Origin: Anisakis pegreffii
Lineage: Eukaryota > Nematoda > Chromadorea > Rhabditida > Anisakidae
NCBI GenBank assembly: GCA_035041965.1
Contig: JAPYMA010002636.1
Coordinates: forward strand, 1 to 64,000
Length of the DNA stretch: 64,000 bases
Direction: 5' to 3'
Of the stretch, positions 46,776-60,383 are shown in pieces. Position 1 is the stretch's first letter; the number at the start of each line of letters is the position of its first letter. The position numbers and the translations under genes are program-made. The notes beneath the pieces are model-generated. The model was not told the origin of the DNA, did no database searches, and saw only the letters and a program-made list of their open reading frames with translations.

Positions 46776-47582
46776 CGTGAACATTACGTGGATTACGTGG
46801 ATTGGCAAGTAGGTTATCGTGAACATTACGTGGATTACGTAGATTGGCAAGTAGGTTATCGTGAACATTACGTGGATTACGTGGATTGGCAAGTAGGTTA
46901 TCGTGAACATTACGTGGATTGGCAAGTAGGTTATCGTGAATATTACGTGGATTGGCAAGTAGGTTATCGTGAACATTACGTGGATTGGCAAGTAGGTTAT
47001 CGTGAACATTACGTGGATTGGCAAGTAGGTTATCGTGAACATTACGTGGATTGGCAAGTAGGTTATCGTGAACATTACGTGGATTGGCAAGTAGGTTATC
47101 GTGAATATTACGTGGATTGGCAAGTAGGTTATCGTGAACATTACGTGGATTACGTGGATTGGCAAGTAGGTTATCGTGAACATTACGTGGATTACGTGGA
47201 TTGGCAAGTAGGTTATCGTGAACATTACGTGGATTACGTGGATTGGCAAGTAGGTTATCGTGAACATTACGTGGATTACGTGGATTGGCAAGTAGGTTAT
47301 CGTGAACATTACGTGGATTGGCAAGTAGGTTATCGTGAACATTACGTGGATTGGCAAGTAGGTTATCGTGAACATTACGTGGATTGGCAAGTAGGTTATC
47401 GTGAACATTACGTGGATTGGCAAGCAGGTTATCGTGAATATTACGTGGATTGGCAAGTAGGTTATCGTGAACATTACGTGGATTGGCAAGTAGGTTATCG
47501 TGAACATTACGTGGATTACGTGGATTGGCAAGTAGGTTATCGTGAACATTACGTGGATTACGTGGATTGGCAAGTAGGTTAT
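46776..47582. repeat. two-length minisatellite, 22 units
   Basis: The array has 13 units of 33 bp and 9 units of 42 bp. The longer form has an extra GATTACGTG. In forward translation they read REHYVDWQVGY and REHYVDYVDWQVGY. The order of long (L) and short (S) units is L3 S7 L4 S6 L2. Units are almost identical: three short units (5, 10, 19) have TAT for CAT, one (18) has GCA for GTA, and one long unit has a silent change. Both lengths are multiples of three, so three frames (one forward, two reverse) stay open across it. That openness follows from the repeat and is no evidence of coding. It sits just 5' of the SH2 gene. On that gene's strand each unit contains CCAAT. Confidence 0.95.
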
Positions 47583-50358
47583 CAAACGTTTGTAACGTTG
47601 CTGGCCACAGTGTTCGCAACGTTTCCGTGCACATTGTTTTAGACCCAATTCACGCCTCCCGCTAACTAGGCGAGCAGGCCAACCAAACGAACACAACCGA
47701 GTAATTAACTATTTGCCATGAACATTTTGCATAATTAATCTTAGCCAAATATCATAAATCCAATAAAAAATCATAACTCTTGCAATATAAATACTCCACC
47801 GATCGCCAGCAGCGACTGGCCAAACAACCACTCGACGTCCAAGTAACAATAACAATACATATTTGATGAACGTGAATATAAATTTGATGAACTTTGTGTG
47901 AATTTGATGACGTTTGAATAATTAAATTTGCATTATTTGAATAATAATGATTTGCATAATGAAATTTGAAATTTGCATAATGAATTTTCAATAATGAATG
48001 TGAAATAAATGAATTTCATGAACAATATATGAAATAAATGAATTGAAATAACAACAACAACAACGTGAACATAAAAACGCATATTTGATGAACGTTTCTG
48101 TAAATACGACGAATGACGATGATATCACATCTCATGAATATGAACAAATGTAGAAAAACAATGAACGAAACGCAAATCTGTGCTCGGATGGACGAGAAAA
48201 CTTACAAAAGAGAATTGCCATCAGAAGAAAATGATTGAAGTAGTGAATGAATTTCTTTGGAGTTTGCTGAAGAAATTCAAGCAATGCAATTGCGTTTGGG
48301 CAATTCGCATCTTTTATAGATGAACGAGTACCACACAGTCTCGCAAACTGTCTTCGCATTTAAGTGCATCATCGCATTAACCCTTTCCCCTTGACAGTTC
48401 ACTTTTTTTGATTACTTTTTTGCTGTTTTCCAAAATTTTTTGACAGAACGCGCAGTTTTCATTGCATAAAAGTTAAACACTCATTATTCATCTGATGTGC
48501 GACTGATTTAAAGAAGATATTTTGAAATAATTCTTCAATAAAATGAAACTGTTTACTGAAAATGAGCAAATTAATGGGTACGGTAAGCGTCGACGTCAAG
48601 AGCTAGAATAAGAAACACTGACGAGACACTGGAAACAATTCAGCAACACAAAAAATGCCATTAAAAATTGCAATTCCACTCAATAAACTGCTTGCAAAGT
48701 GACGAAGTGTGCACAATTCTCAAAATTTCCTATCATAAATATTGTAAAGAGGCGACAAAAAGCAATTATATGCAAACAAAAAACCCGAAGAAGCGAACAG
48801 TTGTTCGAATGAAAAAAGTGGAAAGAAGAAACATTGATGAACTTCGAAAAGATACGTCATCACGGAACTTGATAAAAAAACGAATTCGCATATCCAATTA
48901 TTTTGAGCGATAGGTTCATTTGTGAATGTGACAAACGAAATTCTTGCAAAAGCAACTCATCAATTTCACTTCTGAGCCTATCAGCAGCAACAGCTTAAAT
49001 GTCTAAAGGAATCGAAAAAAGCAACGATGCCTCAACGACGACACCCAACCCTATCAAGAAACATTTCCGTAAAAAAGCAGCACTGTTGGTGGTAGGAAAG
49101 CACAGAAAAATTGACTCGTTAAGAAATTAAATGAAACTGATAAATTGTCTTCCGTTTCAAGTTAATAATTAGATAATAATTAATTTGGGTGTGTGTGTGC
49201 ATTTTTTTGGTGTTGTCACAATTGATAGCGTTGAAAAATGCATGTGCATGTTAGTGAACATTTCACGATATAAATTTGTAACACCCGATGCAAACTCAAA
49301 AACTGATACGATGAATCACTAAATGAACGATTAACTTTATCAATTATAGCAACAAAAAAAACATTACTCATTACCGTCATCGTTGCCATCAGAGCACATC
49401 TTCACTCTCATTATCATCATATTCAAACCTATCGAACAAGTTACCTGACGAAAAAGTCAGCGCAGTGAGAAAGCAAATATTGTCGAAGATTGTTCATCGA
49501 TAGAGAAAAACTAAGAAATTGGTAATGAACAAATGAAATTTGAAAATTTTCATGAAACAAACTCGTTTCAAGAATGATGATGACGATGATAATTTCTTAT
49601 TCAACATCAAAAGCAATTGTCATCAAATTTTCATTAGCTGATAAGTTGTGCATTGATTCGGTGAAATAAGGAAATATTCTACAGTGATCAATCGCAACTG
49701 ATTGAGAGTCAATCAAATTCCTTCAAAAACTGATTGAGTGGATGCACACTGTAAGGTTTCACTGAAATAGCAGCAGCACCGGCAGCACTAGCAGTCCGAT
49801 GCGTTTTTCGTAGTGAACAGTAAAAAAAACGATGAAAAAAGTTTAAAGGGATGCTTTGTAAAAACCAATATAAATATAAATTCCACTAAATTTCTTCAGA
49901 TGACTCACAAAAATGATTGAATTCTTTGTGGATCGTACATGAGAACACAACCATGCTAGCCGCCTACCCAAACGAAATGCTATTTAATTCGTTCTTTTGT
50001 TTGTTCGCTCATTTGTGTTCAGTTGACGGAATGATTCGAAAAGACCATAAACAGTAGAAGTAAGTTAGGTTGTTTGAGGTGTTGCGGTTGATACCATTTT
50101 AATGCACTCGACGGAAATGATTAATGATGACGATAATAACATTTGAAAATATCAATGATTATAAGATGTTGTAATGTATGAAAATATCAATAAGACTTTA
50201 ATTTAATGTATTGGTGTACTCACAAAAAACTACGTGTGAATCGTCTGAATGTGTTGGTGTGTGATAAATCAAAGACTGTAAAGAACGAATTTTTGATTTA
50301 TCAACAAAAACCCATCGTCAGTGATCATATTTCTGCGGAAATCGTCGAATTAATAGAC

Positions 50359-50406
50359 CTCTATTCGGCTATCACTGACTGACTAGCCAGTGACAGCCGA
50401 ATAGAG
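50359..50406. repeat. 19-base-pair hairpin
   Basis: Arms CTCTATTCGGCTATCACTG (50359-50377) and CAGTGACAGCCGAATAGAG (50388-50406) pair at 18 of 19 positions, the exception being a wobble on one strand, around a 10-base loop. It stands out from the surrounding AT-rich DNA. Confidence 0.7.
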
Positions 50407-51695
50407 TTTAACGAACAATCGATGAACATTGCGAAATGGCAATATTTTAAAACCGATTCGCTTAAGAAAACTCATTGCAAAAAGTGTAAATAATCGCGAA
50501 GATCTCTGATAAATTCAATTCAAGAAACGCACACAATCCAAACAACAAGTACTTACTCATTCAGGAACACGAATCAAAAATCAAACGAATGCAATTTGTC
50601 AGCCAATATCCATCCATCCAATCTATTGCACTGCATATAAAACAGTGAGCGAACAACTTTTATGAGGAAAACAATCGGAATCAGGCGTGATTGAGTAATA
50701 TTTACGCCTGCTGAGCGAATGCGTCAAGCAACTGAAAATAAACAAAATTCGTGGTTTAAATGGACAGCTCTGATACCAAGGTGTTTGAGTGGGAGTGATA
50801 ACACGAAATGACGTAAACGTTGATGCCCTTCAAAACTAAATCGAGTTTAAACTGACGCAACATTGCCGACGAGTTGTGTGGTGCACAAATTGAGTGGAAG
50901 AATTTCTTTGAACGACTAAAGAAGAACGAATCGATGTCTTGTTAGTGAACTTGCTCAATTAAAACTCAATAATGTTAATTAATTCTCGGACAGAAAAAGA
51001 ACGGAAAGTGAATGCAAAAAACGTGCACTACGTGCACCTTCATTCATTTATTTCATATAAAACTGGATTGGTTTCACCGCAAGACCTGATCCTGAAAGGT
51101 CTGATCGACGAAACGGAAAAGAAGTTAATTCCAAAAAAAATTAATTTTACCGTCTTTTTTTCGAAAGAAAAAGTTTACGTTTGCTTTTTTTTGGTTTAAA
51201 ATCTCCATCGCATTTAACAGTGGTTAGTGAAGCCTAATTTCGAGCACTATCTCATTAAGAAATAATGTCAGTTCGCCATTCTAAGAACATTCGGAGGCAC
51301 TCATTCTTATTCACACACAAATGATCAACAATATTTATCAGTGATCATACATAAATCCACATGTAACTAACGATCTCAGTTCTTTTCGATTACATTTGCA
51401 ATGCAACGAACAAACTGGGAAAACCGATGGAACAGTTTGTGTGGCGATATTGATAGGTTGTTGTATTGGTTCGAAGCGTTTGTTTGCTGAATGAACACCA
51501 TAAGAGAAACGAACGCCTATATGGGATTAAATGAAGTGTTCGAAGTAAAATCTCAGTACAATAGCAGATATTGTCCATCGTGCTACAATTGTGATTCTTT
51601 CATTCACTCTAATGCTTCGTACATTTTCATCAGAACTGCTGAACAATATGAAGTGGTGATATGCTATCAATAATTTGCACACGCAGTTTAGAATG

Positions 51696-51773
51696 GGTGG
51701 TTTTTTTGGGTAAAGGTGGTTTTTTTTGGGTAAAGGTGGTTTTTTTGGGTAAAGGTGGTTTTTTTGGGTAAAA
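51696..51773. repeat. four copies of a 19-20 bp G/T-rich unit
   Basis: GGTGGTTTTTTTGGGTAAA is repeated four times in tandem, with one copy having eight T instead of seven. The strong strand asymmetry (G and T on the forward strand) recalls telomere-like repeats, but the unit is not a known telomere sequence. Confidence 0.9.
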
Positions 51774-52767
51774 AGAGGTGAATATTACATGTGGAAAAGC
51801 GATGGCGGAGTATTGCATCATCTTAGCATCATTATTGTGTTACTGCCATTGCAAATGTTTTTTGCCGATATGAATGCGATAATTTGCTTGGTAAAAACAT
51901 GTTCGTGATGTGCAGAAGTGAAACTGAACGAATTGCTATGTGTGTGATTCACTTCACTGCCCGGCTTCTCGCATCGCTCATCCAACTCTTCAGCGAAACG
52001 AACCAAGCTCGGTTTTGAGTGCCAAATGCGACGATGGAAGAGGATCGATCGCATTCTCGACTTTTTCCACTCAGTTATGCATCTACTATCATGAACGTCT
52101 CACATGAGCAGCTTTCCCATGAGTGAGTGGGTGCTTCTCAAAATGCCTCCAAATACAGACAGGCAGGCACACATTTGGTCGCATTTGCAGATGAGATGAA
52201 TAAATGTCAACAAAACCATAACTTCACGAACGCAAAATCGTTTCCACACGAAACCTTTTCGTCGTTCAGACATGTACTTCGAATATAGAACGCTAAAGGA
52301 ACGTTGTCCTGATTTCAACTGATAAAATATTCCATCAGATCACAGCACACAGCAACACCTTATTGTGCAAACGCAAACCTACATGATAGTCGTCTCACTA
52401 ACCAACTAGCTATTTATGACACTGATAGTACAACGCTACAGCTGATAGGAGAATCGCACAGCTGATTATCAGATATTTTTGTGAAGCCAAAAGCGCACGA
52501 TTGGAGAGTGATCTTTAGAAAATTTTTTGAAAAAGTACGCCATACAAAAAAAGAGACTCATAAAATCAAAAGTACAAATGTTCGCTTCCGTTCATGCCAA
52601 CAATACTTCGAAGTCAGCAGGCACGTCGTCTATTAATATCATCGCGATGATTGACGACTGTAAAAATTGAAACAAAAATGCACGGCGGCAAGCAGTTGAA
52701 AAACGAACGAATAAAGAAGATAAGGAGTGAATGGCACTGCGCTGTGTTCACATGAGCAAAAAGCCGC

Positions 52768-53010
52768 TTGAGGATAGTGTCATCTCAACCAGATAAACTT
52801 CGAATGAATTCAGATCTTAATGTGAAAATTTTCTCAAATATGACTGATGATTTTAGCAGTGAAGCGCCGCAAGAGGAATCGATCGATCCAGCAGCAAACT
52901 GGCTGTTCAAATTCGAAATTGACGAAGAAATCGTTTTGCAGAAGTTTGTTGCGTTCGTTTGCCTAGAATCGGAGGCAGATATTTATTGCTTAGACGAAGT
53001 GTTGTTGTAA
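52768..53010 (+). CDS. possible coding exon, unrecognised
   Basis: An 80-residue acidic frame; a likelier start is the second internal MTDDFSSEAPQEES. It contains WLFKFEIDEEIVLQKF. It has a higher GC content than its surroundings but no identified family and no splice partners. Confidence 0.22.
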   Translation: MRIVSSQPDKLRMNSDLNVKIFSNMTDDFSSEAPQEESIDPAANWLFKFEIDEEIVLQKFVAFVCLESEADIYCLDEVLL

Positions 53011-56000
53011 AGTCACGAGAAATTCCATCTTAGCCAGTCAAAAGTACGATGACAATGAAATAGATGATCGAATAATTCTTCAGTGCAATGATGAATTTCT
53101 TTGAAACAATGCACTTACCGTGCGTTTTTTTGGAATGCACTGCGAAATGGAACAATAATTCAAGCAAACATACGCGCGCATACGTTTTGATTAATTAGCA
53201 AAAAAAGAAATTACTCAAGAACAATCTATTTTTTAACCAAAACACCGGTGGTGCACTTTAGGGTTTCTGTAACTGAGACATTATCAGTGAACAGTTCAAT
53301 CACAACGTTCTATTAATAGTACATATCGATGAAATAGTTTTGGTCATTCGTCACGTCACCTAAATGCTTTGATTGACATTGCTTATGTTTGCCTCCTTCT
53401 CAGATGTCACCATTCATAAAATTTCCTTCCATTTCGTAGACACCACGAATGTAATTGTATGATTCATGTACGTAAGGGAACGTAGCAATGATAACAGGGC
53501 AATAATACGTTCCTCGATAGAACAGTTTTAGGTCTCGATAAGTCGCGATTATCTAACGTTTAAACCAATGCGATTAGCAAATGAAGTTGAACATTGGACC
53601 GGTAAGCGAAGCTTATCAGATGCAGTCTGCAGAAAAAAAGTGGCCACCAGATTGCGAAGCAAAGGACATTTCGAAATTTGTATCGATAAGAGAGCATTGA
53701 CGAATGTGCATGCGCTACTGTGTCAGTTGCTCCGATAAGCGCGATAGTGCGACTGGTGAGTGACTGACCAACTATATATGCAAATCGTATAAGTCTTAAG
53801 TATCTGTTGATTACGTGATAAAAATACTGATGATAAGACGGCAGCTGTAAAAACATTAAAAATGTCTTTGACGACAGGTAGAGCGAGGCACTTGAATTTG
53901 TAATCGCATATTCCATAACGCGCATTTGTATTATCAGGCTGGTACGGCATGTGTACATAAAGGAATCAACTGATAAGCACATATGCATGGCAGCTGTACT
54001 GTACTGATTAGAGACTACAGAGTACAGCAGTATAATCCGAATGCATTAACAGATTATTTTTTGACGCACTTCAGGCGCTCCGTTAAAGTGGATTTTCAAA
54101 TATTGACTACTGATAATTATCTATGGACTAGTGCCTAGAAGAGAACGCACTTTATGAACACAACACGATTTTGATGGATTATGGCGCTTGAGTGTTAAAT
54201 TGTGCACTGATAATGATAGATCATGAAGGTTCATGCAAAAAGTTTGTGATCAGTTTCAACTAACTGTTAATATGATGAGGGGAGATGATAAATGTGAACG
54301 CTTGATTATGACTTGTTCGATTGAATGAACGGCGTTTCTAGTTTATTCGCTGTTCAATTAGCAATAATTAATGCTCTTTGAAAGTTTTCATCGGTAAGGA
54401 AATGTTTCAGAAATGATGCAAAACATACAACAAAGATGATTTTGCAGCTGAAATTTCTGATAATAGTTTTGTCATCATGAAGGAAAAATGAATGAATATT
54501 AAGATGATTCTATGACCAGGAAGTTTATCAATCACGTGTTATGTGAAAAACAAACCAACAGAAAAATGCACAAAAAACTAGTGGCATTTTTCGTTCGATT
54601 ATCAGAACGAAACGGTTCGAGTTGAATAGCATCGAAAATTCGATCAGATGAGCGAAAATTTTGAGGAATTGCGTTCGTTGCGCCTAACAACAAATGACTG
54701 ATAGAAGTTTTATAACAACCGGTTTATTTATATCGATGCACATCGCAATCGTACAAACACTCAATAATCGCATGTCAAATGCATAAGTAATACTGAAGTG
54801 TCATTTTATGATCATAATCAATATTTTTCAGAGGTAGTAATTGAAAAAAAAAGGCAAAAATTAAGCAATGCTTAATGCTGTCGAATCAATTCTCACTGAA
54901 TGTGCATAAACTGCGCAAAGAAATTCCACTGTGAAGTTCAATGAAAACCTTCTGCATTTTCAGTGACTAAAGAACATCGCTCAAAAGTGTTGTGCAGATG
55001 GATGGATGTAATGTTCAAACGTAAAGAGTTTTCGCACTTTAGTAATTTGTCGTCTTAAAAATTTTATCCACGACTCAAAAATGATACGAAAAATACATAG
55101 CTAATTGGAAATTTTTTGTTCATTTCCGAATTACGGATAATCATTGATTATTGTGTAACTATTGAGAATTTGGCGGTAGAATTTTTGAGCGCTGAATGAA
55201 TAATGTACCGCTTTCATGTCATTAATTTCAACGAAATTCCAGCAGCATTCATAATCAAATCACGTAATCGGAACGCAACCAACCAACCGACGATTGAATA
55301 CTACTAACTATGTCAATGTCACTCAATGGTGCTGCATGCGCTCAAGAGGAAGCGAATCAAATCTTTATAGCCTTTGCAAATCGTTCGGCAATTAAATTTA
55401 ATTTGACGCATAAATAACATAATTCCACCTTTTCACCATATCAATTCTATATGGAAATGTGCTGCTGCTCGTTTCGTTTCAAATCACTGCTGCATCAATA
55501 AGAAAAATAAGAAAAAAGAAAAACGAATCATCGTAAAGAAATCAAAACAAAACAAAACAATGCAGCAGAAGACTATAGTTTTGCTGCGAATTCTACTTAA
55601 CTCATGAAGCTTTAACGAGGAATGCTTACCAATGCAGTTCACAGCAACTAATGTTATCTCCGAACATTGACGATGACTGAAATTCATAAACTTAGTAACA
55701 GATTTAAATTAATAATGATGAATGGTATAGGAGATGGGACATTCTCGAGATGTCTTAGGGGAAAAATGTTGGAGGGGGAGAGAAACTTTGTCGCTGTTCG
55801 TATCAAGTGCGATCAACTCACACCTTCATGTGCTCTCTGATAATAATTAGAAATTCCTTAGAGAGTTTTGAAACGACTAAAAACATAAATAAATGAATAG
55901 CTGATTGAAAAAGCAATGAACGAACGAGCGAATGTCACAGAATAACGTAGAACCAGAAAAATATGCTTCTATAAGCAGTTTTCAGTACGGAGCGCGAATA

Positions 56001-59000
56001 ATACGTATTGGTTCGATGGTCCGATCGTATCGAAAGATATAAATAACATTTTGAAACGTTCTCATCTAGAATGAGTTTTGTACGGTTGACTGCTATCGAA
56101 TACAAATAACCGATGAATAAAATAAATGATAGGGATAAAGCATTGGATGAATAACAACGGTTTGTACTCTTCTGCAGAGGCTGGTCAGATGATCACACAT
56201 CGATCTCTGGTCGTTGTCCATTGATTTCATCTTATCCCAGCTAATTGCATGGTGATTTATTGATTCTCTTACAAATATCCACAGAAAATAGCAATTTTTC
56301 TACGAACAATCTCAATCATTCACATCCACAATCAAATAAATCTTCTCAATACCAGATGTTATGATATTCATTTCGTGGTGCATTCTACAACCACCAAAAG
56401 CGCTTATTGGTAGCATCATGAACTAATTGTAAATATTAAATTGAAAGGTTACTGCATGATGAAATATGTGCAAAAAAGTACGAAATAAATAAGAAAATAA
56501 CACTAAAAACAAATTCCACGAAATAAGCTTCTTGCAGTTGCTGTTAGTAACCATAATAGCCGTTGGCCACTGCATATGGAATCGTCGTCATCCGATTATC
56601 AACTTGCTGCCGTTGGGCTCATATGATCTCTCATATGCTTTATTTGCTCGCAACTTTCACACATAAGGTTTGTTGGTGGTTTGCCAGCCAGAGCAAATAT
56701 GTGGCTTATTGCTGGTTTACGCTGCTGTTATTTGACGATATTATTGTTAGATGGCAGTTATCTGTGGGTAAGATTAGAGCTAGCAGCCAAACGATACTGC
56801 ATTAAGGCAAGCAAGCAGCATATATTAGCAATGCTCGATAGAAATGCTTCTTCTGCATCTTTCATTTTATTCATGCTCGCCACAGCTAGTCGATTTATTT
56901 TCCGCGCTTATCGTGATCGATTCACCAAGAATAGATCAATGTAATCGACAACAGCTCTAATCGCCCATCATCGCATTGAAAACGGACGGACAGATTTTTC
57001 ATGTTTCCTTGAAGGTTTCATTGGGAAATCAATCAACCAAACAACCATTTTTCCATACAAATGGTGAGTAACGCTTTAGAGCGTAGAATTCAACCGGTTC
57101 GGATATGATACTTTCATAGTTTTAATCCTTGCACTTGACGAAAATCATCGGATCCGGGAACGTTCATCAGAAAATCCTGAATAGGAGGAAGACAACTTTG
57201 GAGGATGACGGCTATTGAGTGCTTATGCGTGACCATGATAAGGTGAGACTCATATTTAAGGCAGTAACTTTTTTAAAGGACTATAGTGAGGAGAACTAGC
57301 TGTGAATGAAACGACTTATTTACACAGTCAATTGAAATTTTTTGGTCAATCTCTATTTTATAGTTGAGTGTAAGACGTAGAATGAGGAAATCATTAGAAT
57401 GTGCTCATTGTGAGTGCAAACAAATTTTCTAATCAGAAATTATGTCAAGGAAATATGTAATTCGTTTTTGAATCGTTCATTTACCAAACATCATCATTAC
57501 ATGATCACATCAAACCATAATTCCACTAGCACTTACTCAAATTACTTCGTCGTTCTATGATGTCACTTTAAACAAATACAAATCCAGAAATTTATCATTT
57601 TCTCACTGACATCATAAACGTGAATTTCGAAATTATTTGACCATCGCGAAAACGTTTATCATCACTGCGATCAATCATCAGCATCCAAAAAAAGAACACT
57701 CCCAAAATGTGATTCATCACAAATTTTCTAAATTTCAAATTTGTAATTCATCAGAATTTTTTTTTGAAAAGGATCATAAATTTTTCATCACAAATCTGTG
57801 ATTAATTCGAATTGTGTAATTTTCTACGATGGCATACATAATGAGTTGTCGACAACAATCGTGTTACGAAATGAGCTGCTGCTAACAATAAGCAATGAAC
57901 TTCCAAAAGTAGGCGAAACAATGTGTTCGTTCGATCGTGCACTTACTCTTTTGCGAAGCAAGCACTTCACTGGCGATAACCAGTTGGCACATGACTAATC
58001 ATGTACTAATGGCTCAAGAATGCAAAGCAAACTTACTAATTTCAGTCATAAAATGATATGCCACTCTTTAAACTTTGTGATTGATGTTATATATGCATAC
58101 GTAAATGCATAGTTTGAAATAATACGTCATTTATCCGAAAAGTTTGTTGGTCAAATGCGTCATAATTGAGACGTGTACTTGTGTTTGTCAACGTAACTAT
58201 GATATCATTGTGTGTAAACACTGTGCCCAGATTAAGCTCTCAAACATCATCATGAGCAAACTGAATGGAAACGAGCACGGAATAAAATTGAAATGCTTAA
58301 GAAATATAAAATTGTCGTTTATATTCTACAATACTTGGTTTTACGACTGCCTTTGGTCATTTTACTGCTTGCTACCGAAACGTTCTGATAATGTAGCCGA
58401 TAAAGAAATTATCTATTCATCAACGTCCATAAAACTGGCTCATCGTCCCCGATGAAGCCATTCCAAAGCGGCTACCACGCTCAACTTAGTTACCATATTG
58501 GCTATTGCAATCATTCTACAAGTTAGAATTTATTCCATCCTTCATCGTAATCATCTCGCTAATGTTAGCAGTGAGCTCTATGGAAATTTTTCATTGAAAT
58601 TGATTTGAACCTCTGAATGCCATACATATGCATTAATTTCATCAAAATGTGATCATATTAATGAAATGTCACTTTCCATAACGAATAACGAATGCAAATG
58701 AATGATCGTCATTGAAAACCGCATGATATTCGATCAAATTACGCAAATTTAATCGAAAATGCGAAACGTGGATTGATATTCGACAATGTTAGTGGAATAA
58801 ATGTTTTAAAAAAAAGCATGTTCGTATGCTAAACTGAATAATGCAAGACTCTTTTCATTCAGCAAATGCAAAGCGAAGAAACACAAACGATTTTTAAGAA
58901 AACTGAATGAGTTTCATGTATATGTATATGTCAGTGATGCACTTAAATCAAATCAATTCGTAGATATGAGATTAGCGACTAGTTAGTTTTTCATTAGCCA

Positions 59001-60383
59001 CAAAATCAACGATTCGTTGATCAAAGATTGTGATGAGAAGAGATAAGAATGAGATGAATTTGATGTGGGCTGATTGGATTGTGCATGGGAATGTTTGCTC
59101 TCTGACTCTTTCCCACATATCGCCGCTGATTCACATCAATCAAACACAATTCATCGAGTCCGGTCGTTCATCATACGATAGGTTCGCTTTTTTCTTTTGC
59201 TTTGGTACGCCGGGCAATTATTCATCTATTTCTCATTATCTGAATGTACTCTGAAGAGGAATTTATTTGCTGATTGTAAGGAAAAAATGTTTGATAAATG
59301 ATAACAAGTAACAATTAACGGAATGGTACCACAATCAATCGCATTCTTATCTGTAGTGGAACGCGAAAAAAATCATTTCAAATAAAAAGGAGCAATGCGA
59401 TTAGTGAATGAAAAAAAATCGGATTATTTTCTAATGAAACAAGTGATGAAATGTTTTGTAGTTAAGAGGTTCGTTCACGTTTCTTCACTTCGTGAAACAT
59501 TCAACCAGTTGACATTCAAGCGTCAGTCTTGATGCTATTGCATCGCATTGCATATCCGTAAGACTAATTGACAACATTCACAACAAATGTCATCTGTAGA
59601 CCATAGCTTAGTGCTGATAACGTTGAAGTGAATAGTGCAAGCGTAGGATGTGGCCTCAATATGACTTTAAATACAGAACTGTGATCAAACACCATCGAAA
59701 TATTCGCAAAATGAGGTGTGGTTTGCCGATTGGCATTGTTTAACACCAGAAAAAATAGATTTACTGATAATTCAACAAAGAATGGGCACTTCGCTTGCAG
59801 TCTGTAAGTATTGCTACATAAATTTAGTGCTCCTATCCAGCCTAGTTAATCCTAACTGTAAAAAGAGCTCAACCGAACCGTACTATAAAAAATTCGACAC
59901 TCGCCACTAAGCAACTTTTTGTCTCAAGCTAGATGAAATCGATTCTCAGCTGTAGGATGGAAACAAACATGAGCAATTCGGAGCTTTTCTTGGAGCAACG
60001 TCGTGTCGATAGTTCTTATCCTATAATGTTAATGAACAGCTACTCACTACAGATTATCGAAAAAATCGAAGCTCTTTGGAAACCTTTCTTGAGAAGAATT
60101 TTGGATTAACAATGATTAAATTTTGAAAGCATATGCGTTCCTTTAAGTTAATTGGATATTTTGTAATAGATGACAGATGAATGAAGTGATTAAATTGGCG
60201 CTACTGGATCAATGAGAGCGTATGAATCGAAATGAGACTATTTGTAAACGGATGGATGGATGTGGCGGTGGGAGTGTTGTGGTTAGATAAAAGATGTAAG
60301 ATGATAAAGGAAGAAGCAGTCGAAAAATGACTGACGACTGCCGTAAAATGTGTGACATCAACGGACCGTAATAAATCAAACAA

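Larger units (their letters stand above)
47583..60383. other. long AT-rich interval without a recognised gene
   Basis: This has the same word composition as 26-38 kb. Short landmarks (a G/T-rich repeat, a hairpin, one open frame) are listed separately. No phase-matched exon chain or RNA gene could be supported. Confidence 0.5.

Noticed and set aside
46776..47582. CRISPR array
   Set aside because: There are no unique spacers between repeats: the units are contiguous and nearly identical. The host is a eukaryote and no cas gene is present.
46644..47696. Long open frames of 291-332 residues on both strands at 46.6-47.7 kb
   Set aside because: They exist only because the minisatellite units are multiples of three. 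Three frames on two strands are open over the same bases, and the ends have no family features.
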